In this document: positions 31,873-36,403 of the stretch, piece after piece | How the letters are laid out: each line of letters starts with the position of its first letter | Position numbering within the stretch: the stretch's first letter is position 1 | Source: Peptococcaceae bacterium UBA6116 | GTDB taxonomy: Bacteria; Bacillota; Desulfitobacteriia; Desulfitobacteriales; Syntrophobotulaceae | Reading direction: 5' to 3' | Assembly (NCBI GenBank): GCA_002423425.1 | Contig: DIWC01000056.1 | Location: 1-36,403, forward strand | Length of the DNA: 36,403 nucleotides | Made by a program: the position numbers and the translations under genes | The notes under the pieces: generated by a model | Seen by the model: the letters and a program-made list of their open reading frames with translations, nothing else | What the model was told of the DNA's origin: nothing | The model's database searches: none

Positions 31873-34476
31873 GTGACTGATTTTTGGCCAGAGATTCATT
31901 ATAAAAGGACATGTTTAACTTTTGTCGTATTCTTTTTTCTTTTAAGCTTTTGGCCGCAGAATAGCTATATTTATGCTCAAGAGCCAAATGATCTTGCCCA
32001 GATTATTATCGGGGAAATCTCCGGGCAACCGGGATTCGAATTTGTTAATCCTAAAAAGGAAGTACTCGTTTTACCTACGAGTTCCGGACTTTATCTTATT
32101 TATGAGGGCAGGGTTGTTAAGCGTTTTCTTGCGGGTATGGAGATTTCATCTTATAAAATGATTGCTGATCAGGATTCTGATGGAGAAAAAGACCTGGTCA
32201 TTGGGTTTGAAGATCATTACTTTACCTGCTTTAAATGTGTTAGCAGTAACACGGGTAAAGCATTATGGCAATTTTTCCCCGAAAATAAAATGTTATTAGG
32301 CGAATCAATTACGTCACCAAGTAATTCGCCGGTGATGGTATATTCTGCTCAAGAAAACCAGTACTTATATCTGACGGCAGGTTGTACCGTTTATAAAGTT
32401 TCGCTCCAAAATGGTATGGCAGTCTGGAAACATTCTGAGGCGAGGAATATTGTTTCCTTAACTGTTATTCCTGATTTGGACGGTGATAATTTGGAAGATC
32501 TCTGCGTTGATAACGAATTAGGGGTTAGTACTGCTATTAGTGCTGCTAAAGGAAAGGCAGTTTGGTACAAGAAAAGACAAGAAACTATAACGGGGAGTAA
32601 CCAATTGGCAGATAGTAAAGGGAATGTTCTTCTGACAGATTCGGGTACGGCAATAGCTTTATTGGACAAAAAAACCAAAAGTGAGATATGGTCTATCCAG
32701 AGGTTTTATGATGCCGGTTTTTTGCATGAAGAAGATGAAAAGGACTATCTGCTTTTATATTCCGTATCCACAAAGGACCATTCGGGGGAAAAGACGGGAT
32801 TAATCCGCAAAGTCTCAGAACAGCAGGTTATCTGGGAATATATGCTTAATAAATCAGACATCCTTAAATATGGCGGAATGGGAAAAGTACAGTTCGGTGC
32901 TGATTTTAACGGGGATGGAGTTACTGATATTTTAGCGGCTTTAGCTCCGCAAAATTCAGGGTCAAAATTGCCGGTTAAAATTTTTGCTTTAAGTGGATCC
33001 AACGGGAAGCTTTTATGGGAGACGTATCTGTCTGCCGACGAGAAAATTGTTTCCATTTTAAGGTTGGAGGACTTAAATAACGATGGAGCTTGTGAAATTA
33101 TGGCCGGCACATCAACCCACTTCTATATTTTAGATGGTGCTGGAGGGCATATTATTAAAAGCTGGCCACATTTTAACCTAAAAATGGATGGGTATTTCGA
33201 GCCGACAAAGGGAATAGCAGCCGAAGCAATGCTTCTTTCTGCAGGTGATGTGAATAAAGACGGAGTTTCTGATTTATTTATCCTAACCCCCACTCAAGTA
33301 AGGCTGGGATTAACCAATAGGGTTGGCGGCATTGATTTTTATTATCGAGAGTTATATAAGATTCCTGCAGGAGAAATAGATTTAAGTCAAGCCACTCTTT
33401 TTGATGACCTTGACCAGGATGGTATTGCGGAGTTGAACTTAACCCGCAAGGTAGGAAAACAGACCGTTCAGAGCATTATTTCCGGTAATAATGGGCGTTT
33501 GCTAATGGAACAAGAGGGAGAGCAACTTGTTTTGCATGGAAGCGGGGTAGATTTTAACGATAACGGGACTAAGGATTTAATTCTTTGCAAGGATGACGGG
33601 CCTAATGGAAGGCAACTTCAAATAGTGGACGGCAAAGATGGCAGTGTATTGTGGAATTACCCAAGTTTTGGCTGTGATCAATTATTTAGCTGGAGTAACG
33701 ATAATATTCCGGTATGTGCGGTGGATGATTTGAATAATGACGGTATACCTGAACTTGCAGTACTAAAGAATGCCGGCGCGGGAACCGGTCTGAAAATTGA
33801 GATTTTTGATGTGGCCGGAGGATGGGAACAGCCTTATAAAGTTCTTAATATCCAGGAATTGCCTGCCGGAGAATTAAATCAAAACTGGAGCGCAGGATTC
33901 TCCATGCAGACTTTGCTTTTATATAGAACGAAATGTTTGGCTGCAACAGCAAAAGCAAGAGGAGAAAATGGAGAAACAATGGTTGTTATTTATGATTATT
34001 TAGCAGCAAAGCCTGTTGCTTTTTTGCCAACTTCAAACTATAAAATGGCTTTAGCCGGAACAAATTCTTTAATTGTAGAAGATGAAAAAGGCAAGGTTAA
34101 TTATTTCAAAATCATTCCAGGCAACATCTCGATCCGGATTGCAAACGGGGAAGAAGGAAGTTATTCTTCACTCTCGTCTCCTCTAAAGATACAGTGGAGT
34201 AACGATCAATCTTCGGTCATAACAAGCATATTTGCAGACAATGTGTTGGCTTTGGAAACTGCGGACGAGTTGGCTGAGATTGAAGTGAACGGCGGCAGTC
34301 ATATTATTGGCGTGGCTCAATATCTACCAAATGGGGAATATTCTTTACAAAATATTTCCGTTATGGTCGTTGGCAATAATAATCCTTTGATTATTGCTGC
34401 AGGTATAAGTTTCTTTTGGATCGGAATAATCTTCGGGTTCCCTATATTTTTGAAGCGGTATTTTAGGAGCAGATAG
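31873..34476 (+). CDS. Secreted, membrane-anchored FG-GAP/VCBS-repeat protein
   Basis: The 867-residue protein starts at a GTG (31873) behind GAGGGAAAA. It has a signal sequence (about residues 12-36, TCLTFVVFFFLLSFW...YAQ) and a C-terminal membrane segment (about 838-858) followed by KRYFRSR. In between, at least eight Asp-rich calcium-binding-like loops recur: DQDSDGEKD (~99), DLDGDNLED (~200), DFNGDGVTD (~344), DLNNDGACE (~400), DVNKDGVSD (~458), DLDQDGIAE (~510), DFNDNGTKD (~559) and DLNNDGIPE (~618). They imply an extracellular beta-propeller, possibly two, with Trp-rich PQQ-like blades (GKALWQFF, GKAVWYKK, GKLLWETY). The ABC ATPase gene follows after 5 nt. The role of the trio is unknown. 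Confidence 0.85.
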   Translation: MTDFWPEIHYKRTCLTFVVFFFLLSFWPQNSYIYAQEPNDLAQIIIGEISGQPGFEFVNPKKEVLVLPTSSGLYLIYEGRVVKRFLAGMEISSYKMIADQDSDGEKDLVIGFEDHYFTCFKCVSSNTGKALWQFFPENKMLLGESITSPSNSPVMVYSAQENQYLYLTAGCTVYKVSLQNGMAVWKHSEARNIVSLTVIPDLDGDNLEDLCVDNELGVSTAISAAKGKAVWYKKRQETITGSNQLADSKGNVLLTDSGTAIALLDKKTKSEIWSIQRFYDAGFLHEEDEKDYLLLYSVSTKDHSGEKTGLIRKVSEQQVIWEYMLNKSDILKYGGMGKVQFGADFNGDGVTDILAALAPQNSGSKLPVKIFALSGSNGKLLWETYLSADEKIVSILRLEDLNNDGACEIMAGTSTHFYILDGAGGHIIKSWPHFNLKMDGYFEPTKGIAAEAMLLSAGDVNKDGVSDLFILTPTQVRLGLTNRVGGIDFYYRELYKIPAGEIDLSQATLFDDLDQDGIAELNLTRKVGKQTVQSIISGNNGRLLMEQEGEQLVLHGSGVDFNDNGTKDLILCKDDGPNGRQLQIVDGKDGSVLWNYPSFGCDQLFSWSNDNIPVCAVDDLNNDGIPELAVLKNAGAGTGLKIEIFDVAGGWEQPYKVLNIQELPAGELNQNWSAGFSMQTLLLYRTKCLAATAKARGENGETMVVIYDYLAAKPVAFLPTSNYKMALAGTNSLIVEDEKGKVNYFKIIPGNISIRIANGEEGSYSSLSSPLKIQWSNDQSSVITSIFADNVLALETADELAEIEVNGGSHIIGVAQYLPNGEYSLQNISVMVVGNNNPLIIAAGISFFWIGIIFGFPIFLKRYFRSR

Positions 34477-34481
34477 TTAAA

Positions 34482-35417
34482 ATGTCGAATTACGCTGTAA
34501 TTACTCAAAGCCTGAGTAAAAAATTTAATCAGAATACAGCCCTAAATGATTGCTGCATTGAGGTGCAACAAGGGGATATATATGCCTTGGTAGGCTGCCC
34601 AGGTTCCGGCAAGACCACTCTCTTAAATATTCTGGCGGGAACGGTAAGAGCGTCGAGCGGTTCGGGCAGGATATTTAATCATCGGCTTGGAAGCCAGGAG
34701 GCAAGGAAAATAATAGGGTATGTACCTGCCAAACCGGCGTTCTATTCTTCTTTGACCGTCTTGGATTATCTGGTCTATATGGGAATGCTCGCGGGAATAA
34801 GTAAGTTGGAGGCTGTTCGCAGATCCGTATTACTGTTGAAGGAAATCGATCTTTATAGTTTTAGGGATAAAAAGCCGGTAGACCTTACCCCGGGGATGAA
34901 AACTAAGATATCAATAGCTCAGAGTTTTTTGCCCGAGCCGCAGCTTATACTAATGGATGAGCCGGTAAGCGGACTAGATGAAACTGGGAAAGAAAATATT
35001 CTGCAAATCATTAAAGAATTATCGTTAGATAATTGTGCCACTGTAGTTTTTTCCGCCCCGCTTTGGACCGATATAGAGAGCATTGCCGATAGAATCAGCG
35101 TTTTAGACAAGGGGAAAGTTCTTTTAAGCTTAGAAACAGCAGATCTGAGAAATCTATATGGCTATGGGGTATTCTTACTCCATACTACTGATAATCAAAT
35201 GCTATTAAATATTTTACAAAGAGTGTTTTATCTTAAACAAATAATTCAGGCTGAAGATGATCTGATAATTGTTTTAACTAAAGAGAGAGAAAGATTTCGT
35301 AAGGACTTGCCAACAATTATACATAATTTGAAAATAGGATTATATTCTTTCCGTGAGGAAGAGGTTACTGTCCAAACGATATCCCGTTATTTGTTGCCAG
35401 GTAAGGAGGAAGGGTAG
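34482..35417 (+). CDS. ABC transporter ATP-binding protein
   Basis: The 311-residue protein carries Walker A GCPGSGKTTLL, signature region DLTPGMKTKISIA (in place of LSGGQ, as in ABC-2 type ATPases with xxxGMKQR), Walker B LILMDEPVSGLD and the switch position, where the usual His is in a SAPLW context rather than SHxL. A C-terminal ~90-residue domain follows. It sits between the FG-GAP protein and the permease, with 5 nt before it and a 1-nt overlap after, so all three are one operon. Confidence 0.93.
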   Translation: MSNYAVITQSLSKKFNQNTALNDCCIEVQQGDIYALVGCPGSGKTTLLNILAGTVRASSGSGRIFNHRLGSQEARKIIGYVPAKPAFYSSLTVLDYLVYMGMLAGISKLEAVRRSVLLLKEIDLYSFRDKKPVDLTPGMKTKISIAQSFLPEPQLILMDEPVSGLDETGKENILQIIKELSLDNCATVVFSAPLWTDIESIADRISVLDKGKVLLSLETADLRNLYGYGVFLLHTTDNQMLLNILQRVFYLKQIIQAEDDLIIVLTKERERFRKDLPTIIHNLKIGLYSFREEEVTVQTISRYLLPGKEEG

Positions 35418-36250
35418 TGAGAACTGTCTTTGCCCAGACACTATTGACAATTCTGAGATCGGGAAATATTCTGGTCTATTTGTTATTTGTTGAGGGAGTG
35501 ACCGTGCTCTCGGGTTACGCCTCCAAGTACCTTTTAACCAATGCAATTATGCAAATTGAATTTACCGGATCTGCTGATCTTTTCCTGCTGTTTTGCTTTT
35601 TTTGGATATTGGGCCCGCCGTTTCTTATGTTTATTGTTTTTCACGGGATCGGTTTAATTGCGGCAGAGAAAAAGGAAGGAACGCTTTTGTTGCTTGCTAG
35701 TAAGCCTTTAGCCAGGTATAAGATCTTTATGGGGAAATGGCTGGCGTTAACTGTATCTTCGCTTATTTTAGGCCTTTGTTCAACTTTTATAGCTATATTA
35801 TTAATGACTGTTTTTGTTCATCCTGATAATAGTGTTATTTATGAACTTATAAAAATAACCCCTTTGTTGGGAATTTATTTACTGTTTATTGTTGTATGTT
35901 TTTCAACAGTATCGGCAGGGTTATCGGTTTTATGCAATTCAAGAAAAAAAATTCTTGTTGTATTTCTAATCTTTTTTATAATTATCTATTTAATTATTCC
36001 GATAATAAAAACAAGCATTAATTGGCAGTGTGTTTCGTTTGGTTATTGGCAATATTTGGATTTAAGTTCGCATTTCCAGGGAATGTATGCGTATTTTCTT
36101 TCTGCTTCTCAAGATGTTATATTTTCCCGAACTTTTGCCGATAGTATAATCGCCGTAAAACCGCTGCCGGTGATATTATTTTGGCTGATCAGCTGTATAT
36201 CATTTATCTTTTTTGCTCTAAGGAAGTTTCAAAATATGGATATAGTTTAG
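35417..36250 (+). CDS. ABC-2 type transporter permease, NosY-like
   Basis: The 277-residue integral membrane protein has six predicted segments and the phrase LLLLASKPLARYKIFMGKWLAL (about residues 92-112) typical of NosY/GldF-like permeases. The GTG start overlaps the ATPase stop (TAGTG); GGAGG lies upstream within the ATPase end. It pairs with the ATPase. Together with the large propeller protein the layout recalls NosD-NosF-NosY, in which a repeat protein works with an ABC exporter, but the repeat type differs. The 153 nt after the stop hold no terminator or gene I can see. Confidence 0.88.
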   Translation: MRTVFAQTLLTILRSGNILVYLLFVEGVTVLSGYASKYLLTNAIMQIEFTGSADLFLLFCFFWILGPPFLMFIVFHGIGLIAAEKKEGTLLLLASKPLARYKIFMGKWLALTVSSLILGLCSTFIAILLMTVFVHPDNSVIYELIKITPLLGIYLLFIVVCFSTVSAGLSVLCNSRKKILVVFLIFFIIIYLIIPIIKTSINWQCVSFGYWQYLDLSSHFQGMYAYFLSASQDVIFSRTFADSIIAVKPLPVILFWLISCISFIFFALRKFQNMDIV

Positions 36251-36403
36251 AAATTTTTATTCGCTGGAGTTTTTTCGGTATTGTTAAACTTTAAGATGTT
36301 GTGTAATAAACCGCTAGGTATAGTGTTAATTCAGGTTTATATGATTGGTACAGAATATTTATGACAAACTTGTTTTTCCCATACAGTTACTTTTTTGAAG
36401 AAT

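Noticed and set aside
31829..31876. 15-codon frame starting with GTG just before the FG-GAP gene
   Set aside because: There is no recognisable product, and its end only overlaps the GTG start of the next gene. It may be a leader frame but I cannot support it.
1..36403. CRISPR arrays, insertion sequences, tRNA or rRNA genes
   Set aside because: I saw no repeat-spacer pattern, no transposase frame with terminal repeats and no tRNA- or rRNA-like sequence in the window.

Overview
The window looks like a chromosomal stretch of an anaerobic, low-GC Bacillota. The pointers are strong AGGAGG ribosome binding sites, T-box, preQ1 and TPP leaders, an [FeFe]-hydrogenase operon, a Pho-box pst operon and a small selenoprotein. 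My best guess is a Peptococcaceae-type clostridium (Dehalobacter/Desulfitobacterium neighbourhood). That placement is inference.

Layout. 1-5.6 kb: a decayed block (remnant of a possible regulator, a broken ACT/metallo-beta-lactamase protein, a split DUF3231 protein) around an intact YtcJ-type amidohydrolase, followed by a B12-binding radical SAM enzyme. 5.9-7.4 kb: an RhlE-like RNA helicase and a small zinc-ribbon protein. 7.6-9.4 kb: a TrpB2-type tryptophan synthase beta chain under a complete promoter plus T-box leader with a probable Trp (UGG) specifier. 9.5-14.4 kb: glutamine-dependent NAD synthetase, then pstS-pstC-pstA behind a tandem Pho box, with no pstB or phoU. 14.4-15.25 kb: three gene remnants. 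15.2-17.5 kb: a preQ1-I riboswitch with a VUT-family transporter, and a TPP riboswitch with thiC. 17.5-21.6 kb (minus): an NAD(H)-linked [FeFe]-hydrogenase operon in which the HydB parts are split over two genes and the usual C-terminal ferredoxin domain is missing. 21.8-25.2 kb: MoxR, DUF58 and DUF4129 membrane-protein operon. 25.3-28.6 kb: a PNPOx-fold protein, NADP-type isocitrate dehydrogenase, an FAD/Rieske oxidoreductase remnant and a Ca2+/H+ exchanger. 28.7-30.2 kb: hisC and a damaged MGMT gene. 30.2-31.1 kb: a tandem pair of small HesB/IscA-like genes. 31.2-36.3 kb: a DUF2007 protein, a tautomerase, and a three-gene operon of an FG-GAP repeat surface protein with an ABC transporter.

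The most interesting item is the tandem pair at 30.2-31.1 kb. The downstream copy has an in-frame UGA between Cys27 and a conserved second half, with a 6-bp GGUC-loop hairpin 16 nt after it, which fits a selenocysteine codon with a bacterial SECIS. The upstream copy shares a 113-bp identical block but has replaced both Cys and the Sec. Each copy has its own TTGATT-17-TATAAT promoter, a CsoR/CstR-like ATACC...GGGGTAT palindrome near the transcription start and an identical downstream inverted repeat. A second theme is repeated damage by internal deletion plus frameshift in at least five loci, which suggests ongoing gene decay between functional operons.
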